A stretch of DNA of 64,000 bases from Paraburkholderia caballeronis (GTDB lineage: Bacteria > Pseudomonadota > Gammaproteobacteria > Burkholderiales > Burkholderiaceae), in contig NZ_FNSR01000001.1 of assembly GCF_900104845.1 (NCBI RefSeq), positions 3,472,001 to 3,536,000 of the forward strand, written 5' to 3'. The position numbers were made by a program, and so were the translations under genes. The notes beneath the pieces are model-generated. The model did not search any database. It was not told the origin of the DNA and worked only from the letters and a program-made list of their open reading frames with translations. Below are positions 20,378-29,761 of this stretch, piece by piece; positions within the stretch are counted from its first letter, which is position 1, and each line of letters starts with the position of its first letter.

Positions 20378-21283
20378 TCAACCGCGCGGCGCGCCGGCGA
20401 ACACCGGCTCCGGCAATCCGCGCCGGCCGACTTCGGCGGCGAATATGCCGCCCGCATGCGGATTGCCGGCGAGCGCAGCCGGACTCATCTCTTCACGCGC
20501 GCTCGTCACGTAGAGCGTCGTCAGCCGCGCACCGCCGAGCGTAACGCAGCTAGGCTGCGGCGTGGGAACGGTTACACGTTCGGTCTCGCGGCCCGACGCA
20601 TCGTAGCGCACGACGCGCGCGCCGCCCCACTGCGCGTTCCACAGGCCGCCGTCCGCATCGACGGTCGAGCCGTCCGGCACGCCGTCCGCCTCCGCGAGCG
20701 CGACGAAGCGGCGGTCGTTCGCGATGCGGCCGTCCGCGCCGTAATCGCACGCGCGGATCTCGCGCCGCGGCGAATCGCAGTAGTACATCGTCGCGCCGTC
20801 CGGGCTGAACGCGATGCTGTTCGAGATCGCGGGCGCAGGCAGCGGCAGGCGTTCCAGCGACAGGTCGCGGTTCAGCCGGTAGAAGCCGCCGACAGCCGAC
20901 AGCGGCGAGCCCTCGTCCTTCGTGCCGAACACGAAGCGGCCCTGGCGATCGCAACGGCCGTCGTTCACGCGCGTGTTCAGGTCCGGCTCGATCTCGACGA
21001 GCGGGTCGATCCGCCCGCTGTCCAGATCGAAGAACGCGAGCCGCGATGCGAGCCCGAGCAGCAGTAGTCGCGGGTCGTCGCACAGCGCGAACGTCGCGAG
21101 CCGCTCCGGCATCGGCCATCCTTCGCGCGAACCGTCGGACGGATCGTAGCGCCACAGCCGCGCGCCTTCGATATCGACCCAGTACAGCCGGCCCGTGCGC
21201 GCACACCACGTCGCGCCCTCGCCGAGCGCGTTGCGCGCATCGACCGCCAGCGTCGCTTCCGTATTGCCGCTCACGCCGCTCAT
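20378..21283 (-). CDS. SMP-30/gluconolactonase family sugar lactonase
   Basis: 301 residues from the ATG at 21283, which overlaps the stop of the upstream SDR gene by 4 bp. It has the six-bladed propeller of the SMP-30/regucalcin family, and the divalent-metal ligands are all visible: Glu in LGEGATWC, Asn in RVNDGRCD, Asn in ISNSIAFSPDG and Asp in PDGSTVDADGGLWNAQWGG. It should open a sugar lactone made by the adjacent dehydrogenase. In context galactono- or arabinonolactone is likely, but the substrate is an inference. Confidence 0.88.
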   Translation of the reverse strand: MSGVSGNTEATLAVDARNALGEGATWCARTGRLYWVDIEGARLWRYDPSDGSREGWPMPERLATFALCDDPRLLLLGLASRLAFFDLDSGRIDPLVEIEPDLNTRVNDGRCDRQGRFVFGTKDEGSPLSAVGGFYRLNRDLSLERLPLPAPAISNSIAFSPDGATMYYCDSPRREIRACDYGADGRIANDRRFVALAEADGVPDGSTVDADGGLWNAQWGGARVVRYDASGRETERVTVPTPQPSCVTLGGARLTTLYVTSAREEMSPAALAGNPHAGGIFAAEVGRRGLPEPVFAGAPRG

Positions 21284-22080
21284 GCCCAGCCTCCATCGAC
21301 GACGATGTCCTGCGCGGTGATCATCCCGCTGTCGTCGGCCGCGAGGAACAGCGCCATCCGCGCGAGATCGGCGGGCAGCAGTTCCGCGTCGATCAACTGG
21401 CCTTCCTTCAGCGCGCGCCGGCCGGCGTCGTCGAGCCACAGCCGCTTCTGCTTGTCCGTCATCACCCAGCCCGGCACCAGCGTGTTCACCCGCACGCCAT
21501 ACGCGCCGAGTTCGCGCGCGAGCCCGCGCGTCAAACCCTGCACCGCCGACTTGCTCATCACGTACACCGGGTACCCGGCGTTCTTCAGCATCCAGCTGAT
21601 CGAGCCGAGATTGATGATCGAGCCGGCGCGCGCGGCCTTCATGTCTCCGGCAACCGCCTGCGCGGCGAACAGCTGATGCCGCACGTTCACCGCGATGCCC
21701 GCGTCGAACGATTCGGGCGTCACCTCCGCGAGCGCGTGGCGGCGGTCGTTCGCCGCGTTGTTCACGAGCACTTCGACCGGGCCGAGCGCGGACTTCACGT
21801 CCGCGACCGCCGCGCGCAGCGCGTCGACGTCGGTCAGGTCGCACGGCACGAACAGCGGCGCGTGGCGCAGGTCGCCGAGCGCGTCCGCGAGCGCGGTGCC
21901 GGCGCTTGTGTCGATATCGACGAACGCGACGCGCGCGCCCTGCGCCGCGAAATGCTCGACGAACGACGCGCCGATCCCGGTCGCGCCGCCGGTGATCAGC
22001 ACGACGCGATCGACGAGGCTCGGATAACGCGCGAACCGCTGATGGGCGGCGTCGCGCTGCACGTTTTCTGGAGACGGCAT
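21280..22080 (-). CDS. Short-chain dehydrogenase, probable sugar 1-dehydrogenase
   Basis: 266 residues. Classical SDR: NAD(P) loop LITGGATGIGASF, the structural NNAAND, Ser in NLGSISWML, and the YVMSK catalytic Tyr/Lys. The strand end VAFVDIDTS suggests preference for NAD. It has an N-terminal extension of ~25 residues. Coupled with the lactonase gene (4-bp overlap), it most likely oxidises the imported aldose to its lactone, but the substrate is not shown by the sequence. Confidence 0.82.
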   Translation of the reverse strand: MPSPENVQRDAAHQRFARYPSLVDRVVLITGGATGIGASFVEHFAAQGARVAFVDIDTSAGTALADALGDLRHAPLFVPCDLTDVDALRAAVADVKSALGPVEVLVNNAANDRRHALAEVTPESFDAGIAVNVRHQLFAAQAVAGDMKAARAGSIINLGSISWMLKNAGYPVYVMSKSAVQGLTRGLARELGAYGVRVNTLVPGWVMTDKQKRLWLDDAGRRALKEGQLIDAELLPADLARMALFLAADDSGMITAQDIVVDGGWA

Positions 22081-22118
22081 CGTCCGGTTCCTTTCGGTTG
22101 CTGCGGTCGGCGCGCCGC

Positions 22119-23159
22119 TCAGTCGCGCGCGCCGCGGTTCTTCAACTGGTCGAGCAGCACCGCCGCGAGCAGGATCGCGCCGCGCACGAGGTACTGGTAA
22201 AACGCGTCGATATTCAGCAGGTTCATCACGTTCTCGACGGTGCCCATGATCAGCACGCCGATCACGACGCCGGAGATCGTCGCGCGCCCGCCGAGCAGCG
22301 ACACGCCGCCGAGCACGCACGCGGAGATCACGTTCAGCTCGAAACCTTCGGCCGCGTTCGGCTGGCCCGACGTGATCCGCGACGCGAGGATGACGCCCGC
22401 GAGCGCGGTCACCGCGCCCTGGATCAGGAAGATCCACACGCGCGTGCGCTCCACGTTGATCCCCGCGAGCCGCGACGCCTCCGGGTTGCCGCCGATCGCG
22501 AGCGTGTTGCGCCCGTAGACCGTGTGGTTCAGCATCACGCCGAACACGATGAAGCAGACCAGCGTGACCCAGATCGGCAGCGACACGCCGAAGAACGACG
22601 TGACGCCGAGTTCGATGAACGTGTCCGACGACACGCCGACCGCCTGGCCGTGCGACACGATGAACCCGAGGCCGCGCACGATCTCCATCGTCGCGAGCGT
22701 CGTAATGAGCGCGTTGATCCGCAGATACGCGATCACCGCGCCGTTCACGAAGCCGATCGCCGCGCCGGCCGCGACCGCCGCGATGATCGCGATGAACGTG
22801 TTGTCGGTCGCGTTCAGCACCATCGCGCACAGCACGCCCGCGAACGCGACCGTCGAGCCGACCGACAGGTCGAAGTCGCGCGACGCGAGGCAGAACATCA
22901 TCGTGCACGCGACCATGCCGATCTGCGAGATCGACAGCGCGAGGCCGAGCATGTTCTCGATCGAGAAGAAATGGTCGACCGTCAGCGACATCGTCACGAA
23001 CATGATCGCGAAGATCACGATCAGGCTGTATTCGGTGATCTGCTGCCACCACTTCTGGCGATCGCTGGTGCTCGGGACCAGCGCGTCGGCCGCGTTGTGC
23101 GCGACGCCCTGCGCGACGTTCTTCGCCGCCTCGGCCGCGAGGTTTTCTCTAGCTTGCAT
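22119..23159 (-). CDS. araH: L-arabinose-type ABC transporter permease
   Basis: 346 residues and about ten membrane segments of the BPD_transp_2 type. Sequence features close to E. coli AraH include FCLASRDFDLSVGSTVAFAG, NALITTLATMEIVRGLGFI, GRNTLAIGGNPEASRLAGI, and LGTVENVMNLLNIDAFYQYLVRG. It forms the membrane channel for sugar import, together with AraG and AraF encoded just upstream. ATG at 23159, 35 bp after araG. Confidence 0.93.
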   Translation of the reverse strand: MQARENLAAEAAKNVAQGVAHNAADALVPSTSDRQKWWQQITEYSLIVIFAIMFVTMSLTVDHFFSIENMLGLALSISQIGMVACTMMFCLASRDFDLSVGSTVAFAGVLCAMVLNATDNTFIAIIAAVAAGAAIGFVNGAVIAYLRINALITTLATMEIVRGLGFIVSHGQAVGVSSDTFIELGVTSFFGVSLPIWVTLVCFIVFGVMLNHTVYGRNTLAIGGNPEASRLAGINVERTRVWIFLIQGAVTALAGVILASRITSGQPNAAEGFELNVISACVLGGVSLLGGRATISGVVIGVLIMGTVENVMNLLNIDAFYQYLVRGAILLAAVLLDQLKNRGARD

Positions 23160-23194
23160 TTGTCGTCACTCCTCCGGTGTGCTGCTGTTTCCCG

Positions 23195-24706
23195 CTATGC
23201 CGCCTGCGCGTGCGAACGCTGCGGCAGCGCGAGATCGAGCACCGCGTGCTCGCTCGCCGCGCTGCGCGGCAACTCGCCCGCGATGCGGCCTTCGCGCATC
23301 ACGACGATGCGGTCCGACACGCCGAGCACTTCCGGCAGTTCCGACGACACCATCACGATCGCGCAGCCGCGCGCGGCCAGTTGATAGATCACGTTGTAGA
23401 TTTCGTGTTTCGCGCCGACGTCGATGCCGCGCGTCGGCTCGTCGAGAATCACGACCTTCAGGTCCGGCTCCGCGAGCCAGCGCGACAGGATCGCCTTCTG
23501 CTGGTTGCCGCCCGACAGGAAGCGGATCTTCTGGCGGCGGCTCGGCGTGCGGATCTTCAGGAGCTTGATGAAGCGGTCCGCCGTCTCGGCCTCCTTGCGG
23601 CGGTCGAGGAACATCCCCGCGCGCAGGAAGTGCCGGCGGCAACTGATGTTGATGTTCTCGGACACCGACGCGATCGCGATGATGCCCTGCTCCTTGCGGT
23701 CCTCCGGACACAGCACGATGCCGTGGCGGATCGCCTCGCCCGCGCTCCTCACGCGGATCGGCTTGCCGTCCAGCGCCAGTTCGCCCGCGCGTTTCCTGCG
23801 CGCGCCGTAGATCAGCTGCATCAGCTCGCTGCGCCCCGCGCCGACGAGCCCGAAAAAGCCGACGATCTCGCCCGCGCGCACGTCGAAGCTCGCCGGCTCC
23901 GCGAGCGGATGCCCTTCCACGCCGCGCACCGACAGCCGCACGTCGCCCGTCTCGCGCGGCGTGTAGTTGTAGATGTCGGTGATCTCGCGGCCGACCATCT
24001 CGGCGACGAGCGTTTCGCGCTTCACGCCGTCGAGCGTGTCGTGCGACGCGATCTTGCGGCCGTCGCGGAAAATCGTGCACGCGTCGCACAGTTCGTAGAT
24101 CTCGTCCATCCGGTGCGAGATGTAGATCAGGGCGCGCTGGTCCGCGCGCAGTTCGCGCACGAGCTTGAACAGCACTTCGGTTTCGCGGTGCGACAGCGAA
24201 CTGGTCGGCTCGTCGAGCGCGATCACGCGCGCGTTGCGCAACAGCGCCTTGCAGATCTCGACCATTTGCCGCTGCGCGATCGACAGCTTGCGCAGCTTCG
24301 CGGCCGGGTCGAGGTCGACGCCCATCGCCGCGAGCCGCTCGCGCACGAACTGCCGCGCCTCGCGCCGGCGCACCCAGCCGAACGCGTTCGGCAGCGCGCC
24401 GAGCAGCAGGTTCTCCGCCACCGTCAGATCCGGCACGTACTGCAGTTCCTGGTGGATCACCGCGACGCCCGCGCCGATCGACGCCGCCGCATCCGGAAAA
24501 CGCACCTCGTTGCCGTCGATCAGGATGCGGCCCGAGTCCGGCTGGTACTCGCCGCCGAGGATCTTCAGCAGCGTGGACTTGCCCGCGCCGTTCTCGCCCA
24601 TCAGCCCATGCACCTGGCCGGCCTGCACGTCGAACGACACGCCCTCCAGCGCACGCACGCCGGGGAACACCTTGCCGATATTGTCAAAACGCAGCGTCGC
24701 TGACAC
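23195..24706 (-). CDS. araG: L-arabinose-type ABC transporter ATP-binding protein
   Basis: 503 residues with two ABC domains, as in all monosaccharide (CUT2) importers. Domain 1 (about 1-240) has Walker [10 protein letters not shown], signature LSIAQRQM and Walker [12 protein letters not shown]. Domain 2 (about 255-500) has a degenerate Walker [10 protein letters not shown], signature LSGGNQQK and [15 protein letters not shown]. This pattern of one good and one weak ATP site is normal for the family. ATG at 24706. Confidence 0.94.
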   Translation of the reverse strand: MSATLRFDNIGKVFPGVRALEGVSFDVQAGQVHGLMGENGAGKSTLLKILGGEYQPDSGRILIDGNEVRFPDAAASIGAGVAVIHQELQYVPDLTVAENLLLGALPNAFGWVRRREARQFVRERLAAMGVDLDPAAKLRKLSIAQRQMVEICKALLRNARVIALDEPTSSLSHRETEVLFKLVRELRADQRALIYISHRMDEIYELCDACTIFRDGRKIASHDTLDGVKRETLVAEMVGREITDIYNYTPRETGDVRLSVRGVEGHPLAEPASFDVRAGEIVGFFGLVGAGRSELMQLIYGARRKRAGELALDGKPIRVRSAGEAIRHGIVLCPEDRKEQGIIAIASVSENINISCRRHFLRAGMFLDRRKEAETADRFIKLLKIRTPSRRQKIRFLSGGNQQKAILSRWLAEPDLKVVILDEPTRGIDVGAKHEIYNVIYQLAARGCAIVMVSSELPEVLGVSDRIVVMREGRIAGELPRSAASEHAVLDLALPQRSHAQAA

Positions 24707-24793
24707 TTCGGTTTCCTCTCATTCAAATCCACTGCGGCCGCGCGGCCCGCTTTGCATCATTTCGCAACGCACGCTCCCGCCCGTGCGCGCGAA

Positions 24794-24811
24794 GCCGGCC
24801 GCGCGGCCGGC
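24794..24811. other. Perfect 18-nt palindrome after araF
   Basis: GCCGGCCGCGCGGCCGGC lies 7 nt past the araF stop on the minus strand, with no T tract. A hairpin here could protect the 3' end of the binding-protein message or thin out transcription into araG, as is common after genes for periplasmic binding proteins. Confidence 0.55.
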
Positions 24812-24818
24812 ACGGCGC

Positions 24819-25817
24819 TTACTTCGACGCGAGGCCCATCTGCTCGCGCACCTGGCCCACGTTGTCACGCGTCGCGAGCATGCCGGTCGTCAGCGTGAGC
24901 TTCGGCGGCTCCTTGCCCTGCGTGATCCACGCGTACATCAGGTCGGAGGTTTCCTCGCCGTGGCGCTTCGGGCTGATGATGACGGTGCCGTAGAAGCCGG
25001 TCGGCTCGGGCTTCTTGAACTCGTTCAGCGCCGAGTCCGAGCCGCCGATACCGATGCCGATCATGTTGTCGGCCTTGAAGCCGCGCCCCTCGGCCGCGCG
25101 CACCGCGCCGAGCACCGCCTCGTCGTTCAGGCCGTACGCCACCCAGTGCTTGAACTGCGGGTTCTTCGTCAGCGCGATGTTCGCCGCGTTGAACGCGTTC
25201 TCCGTGTCGGTCTTGGCCTGCGGCGCGGCGATCACGTTCGCCTTCGGGAAACCCGCGGCGACGAGCGCGTCGGTCGCGCCGGCCGTGCGGTCGTGCGCGG
25301 TCGGCAACTGCTCGTAGGTCACGTCGATCGCGCCGACTTCCTTCATGTCCCAGCCGCGCTTCTTGATCTCGGCCGCGATCCCGTCGCCGGCCTGCTTGCC
25401 GATGTTGTACGCGGAGATGCCCATGTGCGGGACCGCCTCGATCGGCTTGCCGGAGCCGTCGACGAGACGGTCGTCCACCGTCATCATCTTCAGCTTGTCG
25501 GCCTTCGCCTTCGCGACGATGCCCGGTCCGAGCTTCACGTCTGGCGTGCAGATGATGAAACCCTGCGCCTTCTGCGCGGCGAGGTTGTCGATCGCGCTCA
25601 TCACCTTCTCGCCGGACGGCGCGCCGATCTTCACGAGCGTGAAGCCGTTCTGCTTCGCGGCGATTTCCGCGAACTTCCACTCGTCCTGGAACCACGGCTC
25701 CTCGGGCTGCTTGACGAGAAAGCCGATCTTCACCGGATCGGCGGCCTGCGCGATCGGCGCGTGGCACAGCACAGTCGCGGCGGCAGCGGCGAGCGTAAGG
25801 AAGATTCTTCGTTGCAT
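24819..25817 (-). CDS. araF: L-arabinose-type sugar-binding periplasmic protein
   Basis: 332 residues. The N-terminal signal peptide is MQRRIFLTLAAAAATVLCHAPIAQA, cut after AQA. The mature part (PVKIGFLVKQPEEPWFQDEW) is a type I periplasmic-binding fold close to AraF, with VDDRLVDGSGKPIEAVPHMGI and ALVAAGFPKANVIAAPQAKT. It captures the sugar for AraGH. Relatives bind L-arabinose, D-galactose and D-fucose. ATG at 25817 with GGAG upstream. It lies 153 bp after the SDR gene. Confidence 0.93.
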   Translation of the reverse strand: MQRRIFLTLAAAAATVLCHAPIAQAADPVKIGFLVKQPEEPWFQDEWKFAEIAAKQNGFTLVKIGAPSGEKVMSAIDNLAAQKAQGFIICTPDVKLGPGIVAKAKADKLKMMTVDDRLVDGSGKPIEAVPHMGISAYNIGKQAGDGIAAEIKKRGWDMKEVGAIDVTYEQLPTAHDRTAGATDALVAAGFPKANVIAAPQAKTDTENAFNAANIALTKNPQFKHWVAYGLNDEAVLGAVRAAEGRGFKADNMIGIGIGGSDSALNEFKKPEPTGFYGTVIISPKRHGEETSDLMYAWITQGKEPPKLTLTTGMLATRDNVGQVREQMGLASK

Positions 25818-25970
25818 GGTGCGTGTCTCCTGTCTCTTCGGTAACGGAAGGTCTCGGCCGCTTCTTGTTGTCTTCCTCGCGGCGCGCGCGGCCGGCGCGC
25901 CGTCGGATTGCTGCTTGATCGGGTGACTGCGTCCGCGCGCGTCGCCGCGCGGCGGGTGCTGCGCCGGCGG

Positions 25971-26753
25971 TCAGTCGTGATACAGCGCGGTCCGGCCGCC
26001 GTCGATCGTGATGCACGTCGCGTTGATGAACGGCGCCTCGTCCGACGCGAGGAACACCGCGGTCATCGCGACTTCGTCCGGCCGGCCGATCCGCTTCATC
26101 GGCGCAAGCGCGAGCGTCTGCGCGCGCGCCGCGTCCGGGTCCGGCTGGCTGTCCCACCAGTCGCGCGTCAGTTGCGTCTCGACGTAACCCGGCGCGATCG
26201 CGTTCACGCGCACGTTGCGCGGCGCGTATTCGATGCCGAGCGCGCGCGTGAGCCCGAGCACGCCGTGTTTCGCGACCGGGTACGGAAAGCAGCCCGGAAT
26301 GATCTGGAACGCGTGCGTCGACGCGATGTTCACGATGCTGCCCGCGCCGCGCTCGACCATGCCGGGCAACACCGCGCGGCAGCCGTTCCACACGCCGTCC
26401 AGATCGACCGCGAAACAGCGGCGCCAGTCGTCGTCGGTCATCGTCAGCGGATCGCAGAACACGTTGATCCCCGCGTTGTTCACCAGCACGTCGAGCGGCC
26501 CGAACGCGCGCTCCGCCTCGGCGACTGCCGCGCGCACCGACTCCGGCTTCGTCACGTCGGTCTCGACCGCCAGCACCGGCGCCGACAGGCCGTGCGCGGC
26601 GTCGATCTCGCGCGCGGTCGCCCGCGCCGCGTCGCCGTCGAGTTCCGCGAGCACCACCGCCGCGCCCTGGCCGGCGAACGCGTGCGCGATCGCCGCGCCG
26701 ATCCCGCGTCCGGCGCCGGTGACGAGCGCGACCTTGCCGGCGAGCCGGTTCAC
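25971..26753 (-). CDS. Short-chain dehydrogenase of the sugar cluster
   Basis: 260 residues from the GTG at 26753, which overlaps the dgoA stop by 4 bp. Classical SDR: TGAGRGIGAAI, NNAGIN, Ser in NIASTHAF, and YPVAKHG with the catalytic Tyr/Lys. The strand end VVLAELDGD points to NAD. The C-terminus FINATCITIDGGRTALYHD is typical. It may be a second aldose or aldonate dehydrogenase; the reaction is not determined. Confidence 0.8.
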   Translation of the reverse strand: MNRLAGKVALVTGAGRGIGAAIAHAFAGQGAAVVLAELDGDAARATAREIDAAHGLSAPVLAVETDVTKPESVRAAVAEAERAFGPLDVLVNNAGINVFCDPLTMTDDDWRRCFAVDLDGVWNGCRAVLPGMVERGAGSIVNIASTHAFQIIPGCFPYPVAKHGVLGLTRALGIEYAPRNVRVNAIAPGYVETQLTRDWWDSQPDPDAARAQTLALAPMKRIGRPDEVAMTAVFLASDEAPFINATCITIDGGRTALYHD

Positions 26754-27430
26754 CGCTTCACTCCCTTCAGCGCGATGCGCCAGCCGTTCACGAACGCGTC
26801 CGCGTGCGAGCGGGTCGCCGCCGCGTCCTGACCCGGCTTGTACAGCGCGGAGCCGAGGCCGAAGCCGCTCGCGCCGGCCGCGAGGAACGGTCCCATGTTG
26901 TCCGGCTGGATGCCGCCGACCGGCAGCAGCGGCACCTGCACCGGGAACACCGCGCGCCACGCCTTCAGAACCGCCGGCCCCAGCTGCTCGGCCGGGAACA
27001 TCTTCAGGCCGTCCGCGCCGTGCTTGAGCGCGGCGAACGCCTCGGTCGGCGTCGCGACGCCGGGCACGCACGCGAGCCCTTCGCGCTTCGCGGCGACGAT
27101 CACGTCGAGGTCCGCGTGCGGCATCACGATCAGGTTGCCGCCGGCCTGCTTCACGTCGAGCACGCGCGCGGGCGTCAGCACCGTGCCGGCGCCGACCAGC
27201 GCGTCGGCCGGCAGCGCCGCGCGCAGCGCCGCGATGCTGTCGAGCGGCTGCGGCGAATTCAGCGGCACCTCCACGATCCTGAAACCCGCGTCGTACAGCG
27301 CATGGCCGTGCGCGACCGCGTCCGCCGGCGTCACGCCGCGCAGGATCGCGATCATCCGGCACGCGTCGAACGCGGCCATCAGGCCCGCATGCGGCTGGTA
27401 CGGCGCGGGCAGGTTCGGTTCGTCTTGCAT
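26750..27430 (-). CDS. dgoA: 2-dehydro-3-deoxy-6-phosphogalactonate aldolase
   Basis: 226 residues from the ATG at 27430, with AGAGGA upstream. It splits KDP-galactonate into pyruvate and glyceraldehyde-3-phosphate. KDPG/KDPGal family marks are the catalytic Glu/Arg region ACRMIAILRGVTP and FRIVEVPLNSPQPLDSI, the Schiff-base Lys in GADGLKMFPAEQLGP, and VGAGTVLTP. The substitution pattern VPLNSP is that of KDPGal rather than KDPG aldolases. It lies between dgoK and an SDR. Confidence 0.9.
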   Translation of the reverse strand: MQDEPNLPAPYQPHAGLMAAFDACRMIAILRGVTPADAVAHGHALYDAGFRIVEVPLNSPQPLDSIAALRAALPADALVGAGTVLTPARVLDVKQAGGNLIVMPHADLDVIVAAKREGLACVPGVATPTEAFAALKHGADGLKMFPAEQLGPAVLKAWRAVFPVQVPLLPVGGIQPDNMGPFLAAGASGFGLGSALYKPGQDAAATRSHADAFVNGWRIALKGVKR

Positions 27431-27507
27431 CTCGTGTGTCCTCTGTTGCATGTCCGTTGTCGATCGTGCGTTCGCGGGCCTCGCGCCGCGCAGGCGCCAG
27501 ACCGGCG

Positions 27508-28533
27508 TCAGGCCGGCTTCACCAGGCCGGCCCGCACCGCGATGTTCCACAGCCCGCGCTCGGTCGCGTGGCGCACCGTCTGCGCATTCACGCAGCCGAA
27601 CTGCGCGAGCGCGGTGCGGTAGCGTTCGCACAGCGCGTCGGCGCCGATCAGCTTCGGCGCGCTCGCGCGCAGCGCCAGGCCGCGCCGCGCGAGCACCGCG
27701 TCCAGCCCCGCGAGTTCGTGGCCGATCAGCAGGCCGGACAGATAGTCCGGCTGCTCGTCGGCCGCGAGCTGTCCCGTCAGTCCGAGCGTGCGCACGCTGA
27801 ACGCCGTCGCGAGCAGCCCGGCCGCGCCGTGCTCGCGCGCGACCGTCACGCCGCGTGCGAACGCGGCGGCGTCCGGCGCGGCCGGCAGCGTCATCGTGCG
27901 GCCGAGGATCGTGTGCCCGGTCAGCGCCGCGTACACCTCGCCGGTCATGAACGTGTAGAAACGCTCGATGCGCCCGTCCTCGACCACCACCCACTTCGCG
28001 TGCGTGCCGGGCAGGCCGATCAGCGCCGACTGCGGCACGGCCGGCGCGCCCGCGTCTCCATCGCCCGCTTCCAGCGCGCCGACGATCTGGGTTTCCTCGC
28101 CGCGCATCACGTTCGGCAGCGCGCCCGGCTCCAGCACGCCGGGCACGACCGCGATCGACAGCCCGCGCGCGGTGCTCACCCGCACGACCGCCGCCGCGAG
28201 CGCCTCGGCGCTCGCCGGCGTCTCGATGTACGGCGCCTGCACCCAGCCCTGCGCGCTGCCGACCATGCCGGCCGCGATCGCCGGCAGACCCGGCGACGCC
28301 GCGAGCCACGCGCCGCACGCGTCGTCGAACGCCGCGTCGAAACCGCCGTCCTCCGGCGCGCTCGGCAGATTCATGATCCCGGCCGCCGATGTATGGGCCG
28401 CGAGCACCTCGCCCGCCGCGCCGAACAGGTACGCGCGCAACGACGTCGTGCCCCAGTCGAGCGCGATCAGCGCGGGCGCCGATGCCGCGCCGGCGACTTC
28501 CGCCGCGGACGGCGACGCATCGCGCGCCTTCAT
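27508..28533 (-). CDS. dgoK: 2-dehydro-3-deoxygalactonokinase
   Basis: 341 residues from the ATG at 28533, overlapping the iclR stop by 4 bp. It phosphorylates 2-keto-3-deoxygalactonate. DgoK family marks are LIALDWGTTSLRAYL near the N-terminus, the AGMVGSAQGWVQAPY segment, and SALIGLPGTHAKWVVVEDGRI followed by FYTFMTGEVYAALTGHTILG. It feeds DgoA in the De Ley-Doudoroff pathway. Confidence 0.93.
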   Translation of the reverse strand: MKARDASPSAAEVAGAASAPALIALDWGTTSLRAYLFGAAGEVLAAHTSAAGIMNLPSAPEDGGFDAAFDDACGAWLAASPGLPAIAAGMVGSAQGWVQAPYIETPASAEALAAAVVRVSTARGLSIAVVPGVLEPGALPNVMRGEETQIVGALEAGDGDAGAPAVPQSALIGLPGTHAKWVVVEDGRIERFYTFMTGEVYAALTGHTILGRTMTLPAAPDAAAFARGVTVAREHGAAGLLATAFSVRTLGLTGQLAADEQPDYLSGLLIGHELAGLDAVLARRGLALRASAPKLIGADALCERYRTALAQFGCVNAQTVRHATERGLWNIAVRAGLVKPA

Positions 28534-29474
28534 CGGCGAATCCTGCGCGCGACCGGCTGCGGCGCGCGCCAGCCGAGTTCCAGCGAGATCGCGCGCGCTT
28601 CGTGCTGCACGACCGGAATCAGTTCGTCCATCCGTTCGAGCGGCATGTACGGAATCGTGCTCGCGACCGACAGCGCCGCGACGATCGCGCCGGACGCGTC
28701 GCGCACCGGCGCGGCGACGCAGCGGATCGAAATTTCGTTCTCTTCGAGATCGAACGTGTAGCCGCCCGCCGCGTAGGTCGTCATCCGCTTCAGGAACGCA
28801 TCGGGGTCCGGATGATGGTCGGGCTTGAAACTCGCGCCCGCGAGCGTGCGGCGCGACGCGTCGTACAGCTTGCGCCACGCGTCCGGCGCGAGGTCGAGCA
28901 TCATCGCCTTGCCGATGCCGGTCGACGCGAGCGGCATCCGGTGGCCGACCCGCGAGCGCATTTCGAGGCCGCGCTGGCCGGGAATCTTGTCGATGTACAG
29001 CACGTCGTCGCCGTCGCGCACGCCGAGGTGGATCGTGTCGCGCGTGTGGTCCGCGAGGGCTTCGAGATGCGCGCGCGCCACCGCCGTGAGCGGCATCTGT
29101 TCGAGCGCGATCGTGCCGAGTTCGATCAGCTTCGGACCGAGCAGGTAGCCGCCCTGCACCTGGCGCAGATAACGCGCCTGCACGAGGCTGCTGACGAGAC
29201 GGTGCGTGGTGCTGCGCGTGGTGCCGAGCACCGCGCCGAACGAACGGAGATCGCGCACGCCGGCGGCCGCGGCTTCGAGGATCGCGAGGCCGCGCAGCAG
29301 CGTCTGCGTGCCGGCCTGCTGCGGCGAGCCGTCGAGCAGCGTGCCGGGCTGGACGATCTCGTCCGCGGCGGGCTGCGCATCCGGCTGCGCGGCGACGGGG
29401 ATCGCGCCGTTGGTGGCGGGCGCGACAGCCGGCGACCGGGGTTGACTTGCGTGCTGGGGCATCGCCTTGGTCAT
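28530..29474 (-). CDS. IclR-family transcriptional regulator of the sugar operon
   Basis: 314 residues. A ~50-residue Ala/Pro/Gln-rich N-terminal tail precedes the winged helix (about 55-115: LLRGLAILEAAAAGVRDLRSFG, then TTRSTTHRLVSSLVQARYL) and the IclR effector domain (about 120-300). It is the first gene of the minus-strand run iclR-dgoK-dgoA-SDR-araFGH-SDR-lactonase, so it probably regulates its own operon. An 11-bp inverted repeat lies over the likely promoter about 310 bp upstream. ATG at 29474; a second ATG four codons in is possible. Confidence 0.9.
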   Translation of the reverse strand: MTKAMPQHASQPRSPAVAPATNGAIPVAAQPDAQPAADEIVQPGTLLDGSPQQAGTQTLLRGLAILEAAAAGVRDLRSFGAVLGTTRSTTHRLVSSLVQARYLRQVQGGYLLGPKLIELGTIALEQMPLTAVARAHLEALADHTRDTIHLGVRDGDDVLYIDKIPGQRGLEMRSRVGHRMPLASTGIGKAMMLDLAPDAWRKLYDASRRTLAGASFKPDHHPDPDAFLKRMTTYAAGGYTFDLEENEISIRCVAAPVRDASGAIVAALSVASTIPYMPLERMDELIPVVQHEARAISLELGWRAPQPVARRIRR

Positions 29475-29760
29475 GGTCTGGAGCGTGGGAGGGGGCGGAG
29501 CGCGTCAGTGCGAGAACGCGAAGTCGCAATGCGTGCGATGCGTGCGACCGGCGCCGCCGATGCGGCGGGAACGTTGCGCGACCCGCTGGTGCGCGGGCGG
29601 GCGGCCGTGCGCGGCCCGCGTTGCAAGCTCGAACATGACGGTTGTCTCCGTGTCGATCCCGGCTTCGTCGTCCGTCACGCGGACGGCGGCCGGCATTCGC
29701 CTTGATGTGCCTGCCGTCTCGCGGATGCGCGTTGCACGTCCGCTGCGGCTCGTTGGTCCG
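29475..29760 (-). other. Long 5' leader of the iclR operon
   Basis: About 290 bp between the probable promoter (29762-29791) and the iclR ATG. It contains degenerate GCGTGCGATGC repeats near 29530-29550 and no supported gene. Confidence 0.4.
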
Positions 29761-29761
29761 G

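Noticed and set aside
24750..24760. GCTTTGCAT near araG as a further copy of the leader element
   Set aside because: Only 9 bases match, the orientation is opposite to araG, and no 34-nt hairpin follows it.
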